Positions 1 to 12,038 of a stretch of DNA of 64,000 bases are shown here, one piece after another. The notes under the pieces were generated by a model. The model was not told the DNA's origin. It made no database searches and saw nothing but the letters and a program-made list of their open reading frames with translations. Origin of the DNA: Chaetoderma sp. LZ-2023a (lineage: Eukaryota > Mollusca > Caudofoveata > Chaetodermatida > Chaetodermatidae); assembly GCA_034401795.1 (NCBI GenBank), contig CM067366.1, positions 85,234,147-85,298,146 of the forward strand. Reading direction: 5' to 3'. The position numbers were made by a program, and so were the translations under genes. Each line of letters starts with the position of its first letter. The stretch's first letter is position 1.

Positions 1-189
1 CACACTAGGCTTTTTTCTGATTGGTTGTAAAGTAAATCATGACAGCCATCATAGGTTGTAGAAATATAGCATCATTTAGCTACTAAAGCCTGAATATCTT
101 TCTTTAGCGTCATGATAAAAAGCTTAAAATTACCTGCATAGTTTTTGACTGGCATATTAGATCATCTGAATAGCTATCAAGAGTTCAGA

Positions 190-424
190 TTAGTTATCCT
201 TAAAGCTAAGCAGTGCAGACTCTGGAGGCATGTCGACCACTAACCCATCCTTATTAAATCGAGTCTGATGGTGTTCTACTATTCTATTATAAACAAGATC
301 GGCCGAGAAAATACCACAGGACATGCGCATTCTGTCGACAATACATTTTCCCACATTGACGTTATTACGCCGAGATTCCCTTAAATCAACGCTCAGAGGA
401 CACCTGCTGGCTGGTACTGCCGCC
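190..424 (-). CDS. possible C-terminal exon, unrecognised
   Basis: An open frame on the minus strand runs to a TAA and ends in the residues LLSFKDN. Possible splice acceptors (CAG) lie near its upstream end, around 420, so it could be the last exon of a minus-strand gene. The tail is hydrophilic (TRFNKDGLVVDMPPE) and has no motif I recognise. It lies about 800 bp downstream, in the minus direction, of the transporter-like exon at 1214-1488 and could belong to the same gene, but nothing in the sequence proves that. It may equally be a chance open frame. Confidence 0.2.
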
Positions 425-1213
425 AATAAGCAGCTGAGCCGCATTGAGTTAAAATATACCGCAATTTAAACCGTTCCTATGATAATCTAAAATTACTATA
501 TTATTTAAGTCACACATCATTGGAAAGCCCATTCAATCGCCTAAACATTAATTCATTGTTCTTTACTTTTTGTAACATCTTCACTCGGTTATTTGCGCAT
601 ATAAAATACACCATTATACATAGACTCTAGGGATATTTTAAAATCGCAAACAACTGTATTATTTTACCAGCCAGAAGCGATATGCGCAATGCATTCTGGG
701 AAGGTGTTTTCCCAAAATACGCTAATGTGGTAACGGTCTATTACTGAACTACGAAGATACATATGTGAAGACACTATGATCGATCTACGGTATTCATATT
801 TGTGGTAGGGTACGCGACTTTAAAGAAATCAAAAACACCCACCACGCCTGGGCCTATTGTCCACAACTGACGAGTTTCGAATATGAAATTTTGTCACGAA
901 TGTTCAGCAGGCAATATGCTACTTATCCTCACATGACGCATTACTGAAATCAAAACATCGGTAAATGACGTCTTTTGAATACCATCTATGTATGTGGATG
1001 GCGTATGAAGCTATCTTCTCGCTCACGAACATGTTCTTAAACACTTCGTAGGAGAATCTGATAACCCAATTAGTCCCTTCTCCAACACAAGCACGTGATA
1101 TCTTTGACATGGCAATTACAGACTAGCAACCTGATCGAGTCAGTAAGAGCAGACAATATCACCTCAGTACAATCGACTAATAGACTGGTCATCATAGATA
1201 GTGGTCAAGTTAC

Positions 1214-1488
1214 CAGTTCCACGAACCACTCTATCAGAGTCTGAATAAACAAGACATTAATGAAAAAGGCTAACATCCAAAACAGTTGTGTGGCTATAAA
1301 GTTTATCCCGTCCAAGACGGTACTAGAAAGACCGCGGTCTAAAGCACCGAATGAACCAGTTATGTTTCCGTGAAACGTGACGAGAACAGCAAATGGAATA
1401 GCCAGATTAATTTCAGAATGCGGTACGAGACACAGAGATACGTGCATCGAGTCAAACATGGCAAATATACACGCAAAACCCAGGCCGA
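1214..1488 (-). CDS. candidate internal exon of an MFS sugar transporter (SLC45-like)
   Basis: The minus strand shows a 275-bp open segment bounded by consensus-like splice sites: an acceptor ending TTCGTAG just above 1488 and a donor CTG|GTAACT at 1214. It begins VGLGFACIFAMFDSM, then NLAIPFAVLVTFHG, GLSSTVLDGINFIATQLF and a long hydrophobic run through FINVLFIQTLIEWF, which looks like two membrane segments. The pattern of a 'PFA' helix followed by 'GLS..VL...I..AQ' recalls SLC45/sucrose-type H+/sugar symporters of the major facilitator superfamily. That assignment is by eye only. The exon length is not a multiple of three, so neighbouring exons are required; they are not securely seen in this window. 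The plus-strand open frame over the same bases is a shadow. Confidence 0.35.
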
Positions 1489-1687
1489 CTACGAAGATGC
1501 ATTAGAATTAGGCAACAAAGATTGTTCTAAATCGTTGTACCCCTTCTGCAGGCAGACTGCCAGATCTGAAGTGACAGCTGACAACCGCAAAACAGATGAC
1601 CTTCTCGAAACTGCTTCGTCCTCTCTGTTCTCATCTATTCAGCAATTTAAAGAGGAATTTGCCTATTTTCGTGATGGAGGTGTGTTA

Positions 1688-1774
1688 TTTTGATTGTGAC
1701 GTCGGTTAACAAGTGATGACGTAATTGATTATGATGTCAGATACTTGAGTGATAGAGCGGATCCACCTATTGCG
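1688..1774 (+). mobile_element. CRE-MITE fragment (3' end only)
   Basis: Only the CRE-bearing end of the family is present: three TGACG/TGATG motifs, then the 'TACTTGAGTGATAGAGCGGATCC' type of terminus also seen in the copies at 11.4 and 39.0 kb. Confidence 0.7.
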
Positions 1775-2280
1775 CTTTGTTACCTTAGACCGGTATTTGT
1801 TAACAGCTTGCAAGATGCGGTATGGCACGCTGTGTTCCAAATATGTACCCAGCATGTCCGTCATTAGAAATCTACACTCTATGTAGAATCGTCTATTAGG
1901 CCTATGTCTAAGACATATATTATTCAAAACATTTTGGTGTTAATTCTACTTTTCACTTTCATGGTGATTTGAAAGTCATGCAACGGTCATTTTTTTAAAA
2001 GTGCGACTGCAGCTCACAGATCACAATATTCTTTTCATGTTCATGTTTTATTAGTGAAATATTCTGCTGAATATGTAATACGTATATCAGTGTTATACTG
2101 TATGATATGACGCTAAGTAAGAATTGAAAAAGTTAGCGTTAATATCTTCCCATCTACCAGAATATTTAAACACAACAATTTGACCGTGTACAAGTTCATT
2201 CTTTGTAGAATTTCACAAATTATCACCAATTTTAAAAGTAAGAAACAAAATCTTTTACAGAACATAAGCTACTGATGAGA

Positions 2281-2663
2281 GCGGATTCCGGTTTTAGCTA
2301 TGCCCCGCCCATCTCTAGCAAAGCTCCGCCCACACCTCGATCCCTTAACTCCATGACTATATCAATTTCCAGAAAAATATATAGATAGGCTGTTGAATAT
2401 TTGAAGCTAATTTGACTGGGGGCTGTTGCTGCCTATAGCAGCAACAGTACCCAGTCAAATTAGTTTCAAAATATTCAACATGTTTATTAGCCTAAATATT
2501 AAAGACACACAATTCGTACAACATATGCTTAGTCATTCATCAATTGTGCGTTCGTGCCGAACTTATTTACGTCATTCATGAGGTAGTTGATTATAACGTC
2601 ATCTTCACGTCACCTAGATGATCATGACGTCATATGATTGCTGGATGAGCTGGGAAACCCATT
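2281..2663 (+). mobile_element. CRE-MITE copy, full length
   Basis: The copy starts at GGATTCCGGTTTTAGC and the GC box. It has the central hairpin (CTGTTGCTGCC/GGCAGCAACAG type arms, 2400-2480) and ends with GACGTCATATGATTG and GATGAGCTGG. No transposase is encoded. Family orientation '+' is defined here as GC box to CRE end. Confidence 0.85.
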
Positions 2664-2835
2664 GCCCCGACCCTATGTGTGAGAGAGGGAATAGTAGTTG
2701 GTCTGTCTTATTGTATGCCTGTCTGAAGCTATTTCTTGGAAACTACTGATCCGATTTCACTCAAATTGTAACGGTGGTGGTCTGCGGTCTGCAAAGCCTG
2801 ATTTCTCTTGCTTATATATCCCAGATAACATGTAT

Positions 2836-3208
2836 ACGTTGTCCGAACGTTGGCAACAGGTTGGCAGATCGCAGTTGGTATTACAACGTTGGCCTAACGT
2901 TGGTCCAACGTTGGCTGTATCACTTGTTTGCCAACGTTGGGCCAACGTTGAGCCAACGTTGGGCCAGCATAGGAAATTTCACAATAAATCAAACAAAAGC
3001 AACATAATATTCAACTTTTAATTTTTAAATTGTTAACTTATGCTTTCTGGTGTGCTATTTTAAATATCTTCATAGATTTATGCCCGTTTGACTCAACGTT
3101 GGCCCAATAACGTATTGCCAACGTATGGTCAACCATGGGCCGATGAGCAAGATTACGTTGGCCCAACGTAGTGGTAAACGTTGGACCAACGTTGGGCCAA
3201 CGTTTGCT
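2836..3208. repeat. CCAACGTTGG palindromic repeat cluster
   Basis: Many copies of the self-complementary decamer CCAACGTTGG and its GGGCCAACGTTGG extension occur in two blocks (about 2836-2965 and 3095-3208), separated by unrelated AT-rich sequence. Short open frames across it are artefacts of the repeat. Confidence 0.8.
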
Positions 3209-3537
3209 TGCTATCAGGGTATATAAGGTCTGTTTTTCGGTCGGTCAACGTTTTGACATTTATCGCAAAGTCGCTTACGTCACACCTATAGCTTGTTCAC
3301 ACCTTTTGAGATTGTATGTTGATGATGTGCTAAATATATCTTATGAATTCAATTAATTTGTTTATAAAATATCCTCATGTCAATGATACTCAAATGCATA
3401 ATATCTTAGTACTAGTAGAGGTTTTAATGTTGCAGAAAAAATAAGATCCAACTTAATAATTTTTAACCGACAAACAGATAGGCAGACCAAATTATGTTAA
3501 TTGCGATTCGGCACTAAAAATAATAACTGAAAATGCA

Positions 3538-4382
3538 TTGACGACATCCGCCAATGGGTTTGAAAAAGACAACCCAGCAGCAAACTTTATTCTTGTCATG
3601 GATGGAATCTTGCGCATGCAGGTGTCGCATTCCGTAAATGCATGGGTGCCCGGGAATACTGCTGAAAGCTGTGGACCGGGACCGGTGTATGTAACACTTG
3701 GTTCCAATGGCAGCTTTTACCCGACGGTGTTTAACAAGTTATGGACAGTGAGATTATCTGATAATGTAAGAATAAGCCAATACGTGTCTGAAGAGATAAG
3801 GCCATTTTACAGTCCATCTTCTACTGCATCTGAAGCACGTAACTTAGTGACGGTGTCTGCTTCTTCCCGTGAAGGACACACACAGCTAGTGTCAGACTGG
3901 TTGAATTTAATGCCTTCAATTTTTTGCATTATGAAATGTTTTGAGACAGCTCATATGTTTGTTAAATCTTCTCAGAGCAGAGGAATATTGTTAACCTTTG
4001 CTTTGTTTCGGAATTCTTGATAAATCGCAGGAATGGGGGATTCGTAGACGTAGCATCGGCGCACACAGCGTACTTAGAAATTGGCTGTGATTTTTCGTCA
4101 GAATATATTCATACAATTTTCTGTCATGGGCCACGGGCCAAATCAATATTCATCCAGCGTTTTGAAACAACTGGTATATCGGTAAATAATGAATGGGGTT
4201 CTCCTCGTATCTCTGTTTCAATTTGCATCTTTTATTTTTTAATCTTCACCATTACAATTTTCATGGTTGAATCTTCTGTACAAAATGGCCCAGCCCACAT
4301 GTCTTCATACAATTTACTTAAAAAATACGAATTCTCCAATGCTGTGACTGTTAATAATAGCTTTCCGGATGACTTCAGGTAG
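3538..4382 (+). CDS. two overlapping open frames, unrecognised
   Basis: One frame runs 3538-4020 (about 160 codons) and a second, overlapping by four bases in another frame, runs 4017-4382 (about 121 codons). The first contains GNTAESCGPGPVYVTLGSNG, the second a single hydrophobic segment (ISVSICIFYFLIFTITIFMV). No family is recognised, no start context stands out, and splice sites could not be assigned. They could be exons of one gene, a decayed coding region broken by a frameshift, or chance frames in AT-rich spacer. Compared with the surrounding 5 kb this is the longest non-repetitive open stretch, which is the only reason for listing it. Confidence 0.2.
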
Positions 4383-4695
4383 GACATCTGAATAACAATT
4401 TTAGCAAGATAGACTTGCGAAGATTTGGATATTCAAGAATAACCCTAAGTTTACTGTCTCAAGGTTTTTGTCTTTATATGACTGCCTCTGATAATTAATA
4501 TTGATGTGTACGAAACAGTGTGGTTTGCAGAAAGTCAGCAGGCAAACTGATAAAGGCCCCAATCAGCTGTAGTAGTTAACGATTCTGATGTTCCAGGGAG
4601 TGATAAACTTCATTTTGAGCACTGTGTTAATGGCCGTAGTGTGTGATATTTACTCGAGCATCCATAGTGATTATACTTCGGTGGATTCTTGCGTA

Positions 4696-4818
4696 TCAAT
4701 ACAAAACGATTCGAGAGAAGGTAACTGTAAGTTTACGAGTCCTTGCCGGGCGACTCGGAGTCGCCCAGCAAGGACTCGTGGACTTACATTTGCCTTCCCT
4801 GGAATCGTTTTGTATTGA
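4696..4818. repeat. 123-bp foldback (inverted-repeat) element
   Basis: The left arm starts TCAATACAAAACGATTC and the right arm ends GAATCGTTTTGTATTGA. They are complementary over about 60 bp with a few mismatches and almost no loop (CGGGCGACTC/GAGTCGCCC at the centre). No coding content; a MITE-sized hairpin. Confidence 0.85.
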
Positions 4819-5739
4819 CATGAAACACTGACTCGTCAGAAGTATCCACACCATGGTCATTATCAAAGTTCATCATTTTATTTTAGATTTAATTCCCAGC
4901 TAAATATCTAGCATTTTGTCATTACACTCTCATTAAATTACTCTGTAACTACTAGGTTTTAAATTCAAGTGTTAGCAGATAACAGTTGCAATGCACGGGT
5001 GACTCTCGGATTCTGTTATTGGGAGGACCAAATCTAGTGCATGGTGTGTGAGGATAGCCAGTTCCTATAGCAGGAAGCACGGGTCGCGGTTTGGGTGGGG
5101 TAGGTGGGGTGGCCGGGGAGGGTGGCGGCGATCCTCCCCCCCCCCCACGCCGAAAAGAGTGGAGAATTTGATCCTCTGTGAAGCCATTTGCTGCTTTCTT
5201 GATGATAAATAATATATTTATTTGCATCCAAACATTGTTTATAATACATTCCCTATATTTGGTATTGCAATATACGTTGACAATTGATTTTCGCCGTAAG
5301 TCTTTCCTAAAGTCGGAAATTATTATCACTAACACATGCTTTGAACATTCAGCCATAAATAAACTTATGCTAACTTTTAATATTTCTTATCAATATATAA
5401 TATATAACTGGTGGTGTTTTTTAAAAGGATTATTTGGTTCTACTTGACCGTTTTCATGTTATAACCTCTAGTTGGCATTGATGTAAGCGTGAAAATGAAA
5501 ACAAAAATTAACATCAAAACTTTGAATAACATAGCTTATTAATTTACAGCGTGTGAAAATTTAACACGTGGTGCATGCTGAAGAACATATACCCTCAAAC
5601 TAATACGGTGATGACTTCATGAATGCCACGTGACTTCAATCTATCTTATCTCCACCCTATCCCTATTATCTGATACCGCCCAGCAGGACTGACACTAATG
5701 CGACTCTCATCTTCAGAAAGGAATACTGACTCTTGGCGT

Positions 5740-6600
5740 ACAGTAATTGGCATGTTTGATTACTGTATTCTAAGGCTGTAGTAGTAGAAACATCCTGCAG
5801 CTGCAATCAGTCCTTTTTCGCTTTTGACCACTGTGTCTTGTGTCCTCGGCCAAAATCTTTAGCTTCCTCAGGTCCATTCTTGATTTGATTGTACCGAGTC
5901 TTGCTTTCTTGAGCTATTAACAGCTCTATGTAATAACGTCCTCTCATGGCTTTCTATTTGCTGGCATAGAGTAAGGCGAACTGCAAGGCCCGCTGGTGTG
6001 TCTTCTGTCATCCAAACACAGACAGCGGCAATGTACTACACATCTTGTATTGTGCAGCGTTGGAAATTTTGTTGTCTGGCCATCCAACGATGGTGCGGAG
6101 GTGTTTGTGGTGGCAGACATCAAGTTTCACGAGATGCCTTTAGAGCTGCCCAGCTGTTATAGTTAAGGATGCGTTAGTTGCGAGTAAGGAGCGTCATTTT
6201 CTGTAGTTCTCTGCTCTTTCGATTGGTGTATGTGGGTGAACCTTGTTGTTGATTCATTCATAAAGATATTCTAAATTTTTAGTTTGCTTGCAACTATAGT
6301 GAGTAGTTCGTCAAGGGGTTTTACTCTTCTATGAAATCCACATCATGTCCACATACTATATCTAGCGGAGTAACCCGTATGGGCACAGGGGATTTGGTCT
6401 TGTGGAATTTTCCTGTACATATTTCAATGCAGCAGCAAGGTAGCGCGTGAAGAGCACATGGGATACACCATCTTCATGTAGGGAACTCATTGATCTTTCA
6501 AACTATTCAGAATTGGTTGGCTTGTCTCGTCTTCTCCGCCTTGTGTCTGCAAGTAGTAGTCTCACTGTGAGAGAAAGAGGACTCATACACGCCGGTCTCC
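5740..6600 (-). pseudogene. LINE family A fragment, RT C-terminal part and 3' end
   Basis: On the minus strand this stretch matches, segment by segment, the plus-strand LINE remnant at 34.5-35.6 kb. Shared blocks include GTGAGACTACTACTTGCAGA (RT palm-side residues VRLLLAD), the GCTGCATTGAAAT...AATTCCACAAGAC block, the 'GTGGATTTCATAGA' block (the VDFID following the catalytic motif) and the 3' block GACTGATTGCAGCTGCAGG. Stops and frameshifts abound. It is a dead 5'-truncated copy of an endonuclease-type non-LTR retrotransposon. Confidence 0.7.
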
Positions 6601-6719
6601 TCGGTAAGTACCAACTTTGTTGGGAAACTAAGTGATCAAAACTTGCGGGATGACATCCGCATACAGAGACAACTATGATTATTATGTCTAACCTTCTTCA
6701 AACTAGAAACTGTGTTCGA

Positions 6720-7150
6720 CATCCTCAGACAGCGCGATCTTCCCATGAACTTACCATAGCTACGTGGAATGTACCTGGTCTGACTGCGACAGCAAACTCG
6801 CAAATCTGAGGTGCCGAATGTGAATACTATGACATTGATATTACATGCATTCACAAGACTAAAGTAGCTACCCACTCAGAGCAGCAACTACAGACAGGCC
6901 ATAAGCTAGTACTCATGGAACAAAAGCAGGCCACATACCGGGGGTTTGGCTTCGTAATCGGACCACGGTTCTTGGACCATGCCATTAGTTTTTGGATATG
7001 TCAGTGATTGCGTTGAAGTCATCGACCTGGCTACAACAAACACGACTAAGTGTCGCATAGTCAACACAATATGGCCCAACTAAAAAGCCAAAGAGAATCC
7101 ATCAATATTAGATTCCTTCTCTGTAGAACTGAGCTCTACTATTATAACTG
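6720..7150 (+). pseudogene. LINE endonuclease-domain fragment
   Basis: The plus strand reads LTIATWNVPGL near 6750, then EYYDIDITCIHKTKVA and ATYRGFGFVIGPRF. This is the opening of an APE-type endonuclease of non-LTR retrotransposons (usual forms 'TWNV.GL', 'DI..IQET', 'YG.GF.I'). The catalytic E of QET is changed to K and several stops follow, so it is inactive. It lies head to head with the RT fragment at 5740-6600, and may derive from the same family. Confidence 0.6.
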
Positions 7151-7504
7151 TTCGTGTGTGGAGATTTCAAATCGGAGAAGAGGAAAGTAAGATTTTAATG
7201 AGAGGCAATAAGGTGGTATCAGCTGTAGACCTATATATATACGTAAAGTATGGATACGAATTTATAAATTTGGTGCAAATCAATAGAAATGCATTATACA
7301 ATTCAGAGACTTATTTTTCATATTTGGCTATAGATTACAATCCTTAATGTTATGAGGTCATATCTCCGCTTGCATTAGCGGATCGGAGCCCCTACCACCC
7401 TTTCATCCCACTAATAAATGTTGCGAATCTCAAAGCGGTTTCGAGGAAGTCAATACTTTAAAATAACTTTTAACATCATCAGGACGCTTAACACTTAACA
7501 CTGT

Positions 7505-7796
7505 TAATGGAGGAATCTAGTGTTAGCTATGCCCCGCCCATCTCGAGCTAAGCTCCGCCCACGATCGATCACAGCACTCCCTGAAATTTAATCCTTATGG
7601 CAGAAACAGCGAATTTGTTCCAAAATATGCAACATCATGTTTACTAAATAATAAAGACATAGATTTCGTACAACAACGCCTAAGCGTTCGTGACAAACTT
7701 AGCTACGTCATTCATGACGTCATCTTACATGTCATGTAGTTGATTATGACGTCATATGATTGATGGATAAACTGGAATCCGCCATTGTAGGAGTGC
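7505..7796 (+). mobile_element. CRE-MITE copy lacking the central hairpin
   Basis: Both ends are present (AATGGAGGAATCTAGTGTTAGC with GC boxes; TGACGTCATATGATTGATGG with AAACTGGAATCC). The palindrome is deleted down to a few bases near 7610. Confidence 0.85.
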
Positions 7797-8356
7797 AAAT
7801 AGGCCTATAGATTAATGACTTGAACATATAATTTGATAAATTTATCCTCGGCCCTTGAACTTGTCAAACCAAAACGGCATCTGTACATAGTGATCTTGAG
7901 AAATTTTTAATTGTACACCATTTGTACACAGACGACAACTTTCTACAACTGACAAATAAACATAGAAAATTTTTACTTGGCCCGCACATTGACATGACGT
8001 AGGCCCTAGACGAAAATGTACACAACCAATCTGGACCATTACTACATCGGAAAATGCTAGCAAGCACCACAAATCATGACTCTATATCCATCGATGCCCA
8101 CCCATGTATCCATAATTACTATGACAACGAGTCGTTTGTAGCTGTGATTGTTGACATCAGCAAATATACGTTATCACATAAATAAGCTCATATATCATTG
8201 CATAGCATTAATTAAAGCATTATGGGCAATTTTATATTTAACTCGTTACAATTCACGTAATTTAGTGACACGAAATAGTGACGTAAGCAGCAAACTATGT
8301 ATTACTCCGTTAATTGTTATCTCGCCGTCATGACGTCGCAATGTTGACTGTAAAGT
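7797..8356. other. AT-rich spacer, no gene seen
   Basis: Short open frames occur on both strands (about 60-76 codons) without recognisable motifs or splice structure. Nothing else seen. Confidence 0.5.
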
Positions 8357-8757
8357 TATGGATGAATCGACTTTTGGCGATGCTCCGCCCATTTATAGCT
8401 AATCTTCGCCCACGCTTTGTCCGTGTTTGGATCGATTGAACGCTGAATTCCCATAAGCACAATATCCAAGTAACTATGCAGGTAATATGTTGAGGATTTT
8501 GAAACTAATTTGACTGAGTGTTGTTGCTGCCTATGACCTATGGCAGCAACAGAGGCCAGTCAAATTAGTTTCAAAATTTTCAACAGAATGTTTATTAAAT
8601 GGCAAATCCATCAAAGACATACAATTCGTACACATGACGGACTATTCCAGCTCCATGACGGACTATTTCTGTCAAGAATGATTGTAATGTCATGCCTACA
8701 CGTAACGAAATTGTTTATGACGTCATATACTTGATCAACATATCGGATTCATTCATT
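8357..8757 (+). mobile_element. CRE-MITE copy, full length
   Basis: It has the GC-box end (ATGCTCCGCCCA), the central palindrome with CTATGACCTATGG at the tip (8485-8585), and a CRE end with one TGACGTCA. Confidence 0.85.
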
Positions 8758-9094
8758 ATTTTACTGATAGAATGTTGGAAAAATAAATATGTTAATAAGT
8801 TTGAATGAAAGACTGAAGTTATAAATCATGAAATAAGAATGGTTGTAAATGTGATGTAAAATAGTCAGAAACTTAACATAATCGACTTGAACATTAGAAA
8901 CCACGACATATTCATATAATACATTAATATTACATGTATTTCAGAGAAGCTCAAACTCAGTGCCAGTTCGTATAAAATATATCACATTTGCATAGAAAGA
9001 TTGTTGAAGTTCAGTTGCAGAGTTTTCTAAATTAGATCTCACAGAACTGGTGTGATAAAGCTGATGGTGGCTACTTTGTTCTCATACTGAATAA

Positions 9095-10690
9095 TATTGC
9101 TTCCCACCATCATCCACTCCAACAATGTTACTAACCCACCATCATCCACTCCCACAATGTCACCAACCCACCACCATCTACTCCCACTATGTCGCCAACC
9201 CACCCACCATCCACTTACACAATGTTACCAACCCACCATCATCCACTCGCAATGGCACCAACTCACCACCATCCACTCCCACAATGTCACCAACCCACCA
9301 TCATACACTCCACAATGTCATCAACCCACCATCATCCACTCCCACAATGTCACCACCCAACCACCATCGACTCCACAATGTCATCAACCCGCCATCATCC
9401 ACTCACACGATGTCATCAACCCACCATAATCTATTCTCACAATGGCAACAACACACCATCATCCACTCTCACAATGTCACCACCCACTATCATATACTCT
9501 GACAATGTAACCAACGCACCAACATCCACTCCACAATGTCATCAGCCCACCATCATCCACTCCGTCAATGTTACCAACCCACCACCATTCACTCCTACAA
9601 TGTCACCAACCCACCGTCATCCACGCCGTCAATGTTACCAACCCACCACCATCCACTCCTACAATGTCACCAACCCACCACCATCTACTCCTACAATGCC
9701 ACTAACCCACCACCATCTACTCCTACTATGTCGCCAACCCACCATCATCCACTCCCACAATATCATCAACCGACCACCATCCACTCACACAATGTCACCG
9801 AACCACCACCATCCACTCAAACAATGTCACCAAACCACCATCATCCACTCACACAATATCACCAAACCACCATCATCCACTCACACAATATCACCAAACC
9901 ACCATCATCCACTCCCACAATGTCACCACCCAACCACCATCCACTCCACAATGTCATCAACCCGCCATCATCCACTCACACGATGTCATCAACCCACCAT
10001 CATCTATTCTCACAATGGCAACAACACACCATCATCCACTCTCACAATGTCACCACCCACTATCATATACTCTGACAATGTAACCAACGCACCAACATCC
10101 ACTCCACAATGTCATCAGCCCACCATCATCCACTCCGTCAATGTTACCAACCCACCACCATTCACTCCTACAATGTCACCAACCCACCGTCATCCACGCC
10201 GTCAATGTTACCAACCCACCACCATCCACTCCTACAATGTCACCAACCCACCACCATCTACTCCTGCAATGCCACTAACCCACCACCATCTACTCCTACT
10301 ATGTCGCCAACCCACCATCATCCACTCCCACAATATCATCAACCGACCACCATCCACTCACACAATGTCACCGAACCACCACCATCCACTCAAACAATGT
10401 CACCAAACCACCATCATCCACTCACACAATATCACCAAACCACCATCATCCACTCACACAATATCACCAAACCACCATCATCCACTCGCACAATGTCACC
10501 AAACCATCATCATCCACTCACACAATATCACCAACCCACCATCATCCACTCACACAATGTCACCAAACCACCATCATCCACTCACACAATGTCACCAAAC
10601 CACCATCATCCCCTCACACAATGTCAGCAAATCACCATCATCCACTCATACACTATCACTAAGCCATCACCATCCACGGGCACCATTCCA
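9095..10690 (+). repeat. 33-bp minisatellite with 573-bp higher-order duplication
   Basis: About 48 units of a 33-bp repeat, consensus like CACAATGTCACCAACCCACC plus ATCATCCACTC. Because 33 is a multiple of three and the unit lacks stops, all three plus frames stay open and encode His/Pro/Thr/Ser-rich repeats of 11 residues. These are not convincing genes. A block of about 573 bp is duplicated in tandem: for example the CATCAACCCGCCATC variant occurs at 9382 and 9955, and the CACTATCATATACTCTGAC variant recurs with the same spacing. Confidence 0.9.
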
Positions 10691-11049
10691 AACACCATCC
10701 ATATGATATCCCATAAGGTGTGAATGATTTATTCAATAACTCATGGTTTGAATTAGACCGTATTTCTAAGACACGTGCTGAGATAAAGTTTCTTCTAATT
10801 TGAGGAAGTAACTGGTTCCATGAAATGTTGCTAACGAATTAGCCGTGGTCAGTTCGTGTCCATACTTAGAAGTGTGTAGGGGTACATGTTTATCCTTTTC
10901 ACCTTCGCTATAGAAGTACACATATAAGTTAAATTAAAAGTAAAACCGGTATATGTGTGGAGCGCTATCCACGTCCGTGTCACAGTGCTCATGTCAGATA
11001 ACAGGTTGATTTGTACAGCAGAAAACTACAGAACTATAATAGAGTAATA

Positions 11050-11422
11050 AACATGTCTAGCTTATGCCCCGCCCATTTCTAGCTAATACCCGCCCATATT
11101 TTACGTGTGTTGGAATCAATCCACATACTTGAATCCTGAATTCGCAGAATACAAAATTCAAGGTCATTATACAAGTAAGCTGTTGGATGTTTTGCGACTA
11201 ATTTGACCTAGCAACAGCGCCCAGTCAAATTAGTTTCAAAGTATTCACCAGAATGCGTATTAAGTAATAAATCCATCAAAGACATACAATTCGTGTACTT
11301 GACGGACTTTTGAATATTAAAGACGAAGCTAGATACGTCAATATGTATTATGACGTCAATCTACATGTGAGGTAATTGAGCATGACGTTGTATATTTGAG
11401 TGACAGATCGGATCCATCCATT
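11050..11422 (+). mobile_element. CRE-MITE copy, full length
   Basis: GC boxes are at the start, followed by a shortened palindrome (GCGACTAATTTGACCTAGC / AGTCAAATTAGTTTC, 11190-11245) and a CRE end with TGACGTCA and a GGATCCATCCATTG terminus. Confidence 0.85.
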
Positions 11423-11588
11423 GCCGTTGTCTGTTTTTATTTTCAAACTAAAGGTTATTTTTGGTTTTCGTCTGGTGCGTTAGCTAAGGTTGGAATCAAC
11501 AACGTTCCTGTCAAGACGTGTCATTCTATTTATACGTGGATAGATGTCGTCCACATCCATGGTACTACCCGCAAGAGTTATATTTAAA

Positions 11589-11681
11589 TCATGCTGATTA
11601 TTTTGAAACTAATTCGACTGAAATGTGCCGCTGCATTAAAGACAGCAACGCGTAGCAGTCAAGTTGTTTTCAAAATACCGC
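11589..11681. mobile_element. CRE-MITE palindrome fragment
   Basis: Only the central hairpin remains: ATTTTGAAACTAATTCGACT at one side and AGTCAAGTTGTTTTCAAAAT at the other. Confidence 0.7.
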
Positions 11682-12038
11682 TTGAATACGCGCTTGAAAT
11701 CAATTGTTTTCTGAGAAGTAAATCTGGCCGTGAAATGAGAGGTGTTTTTACCTGCGGCGTTTAGCTCCGGGAAACCGGGCCGTAGATGTTACAGTTAACG
11801 AAGAAGTTGTTGAAATAACACAAACTGACGAGATTATGAGAAGGGGTAGAGTGTGGGTGGAGCTGTGTGGGTGGGGCGCACCAGAATAGTTAGTAACAAT
11901 AACTGACAAACGGTGAAAGGGCGAATCATGTTAGAATTACAGGGCATGCTGAGAGTTGATAAAACTACACAGCGTGAACATAAGTGATAAACACTAACCC
12001 TTGTCTCGCTGGTAACAGTGACATATGTCGACGTAAGA

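Noticed and set aside
1370..1693. 107-codon plus-strand frame
   Set aside because: Mostly antisense to the transporter-like exon; no motif and no splice logic.
9095..10690. CRISPR-like array of regular repeats
   Set aside because: Repeats are contiguous with no unique spacers, in eukaryotic DNA.
9097..10723. 505-codon His/Pro/Thr repeat protein
   Set aside because: Three overlapping frames are equally open because the 33-bp unit lacks stops; composition follows the repeat.
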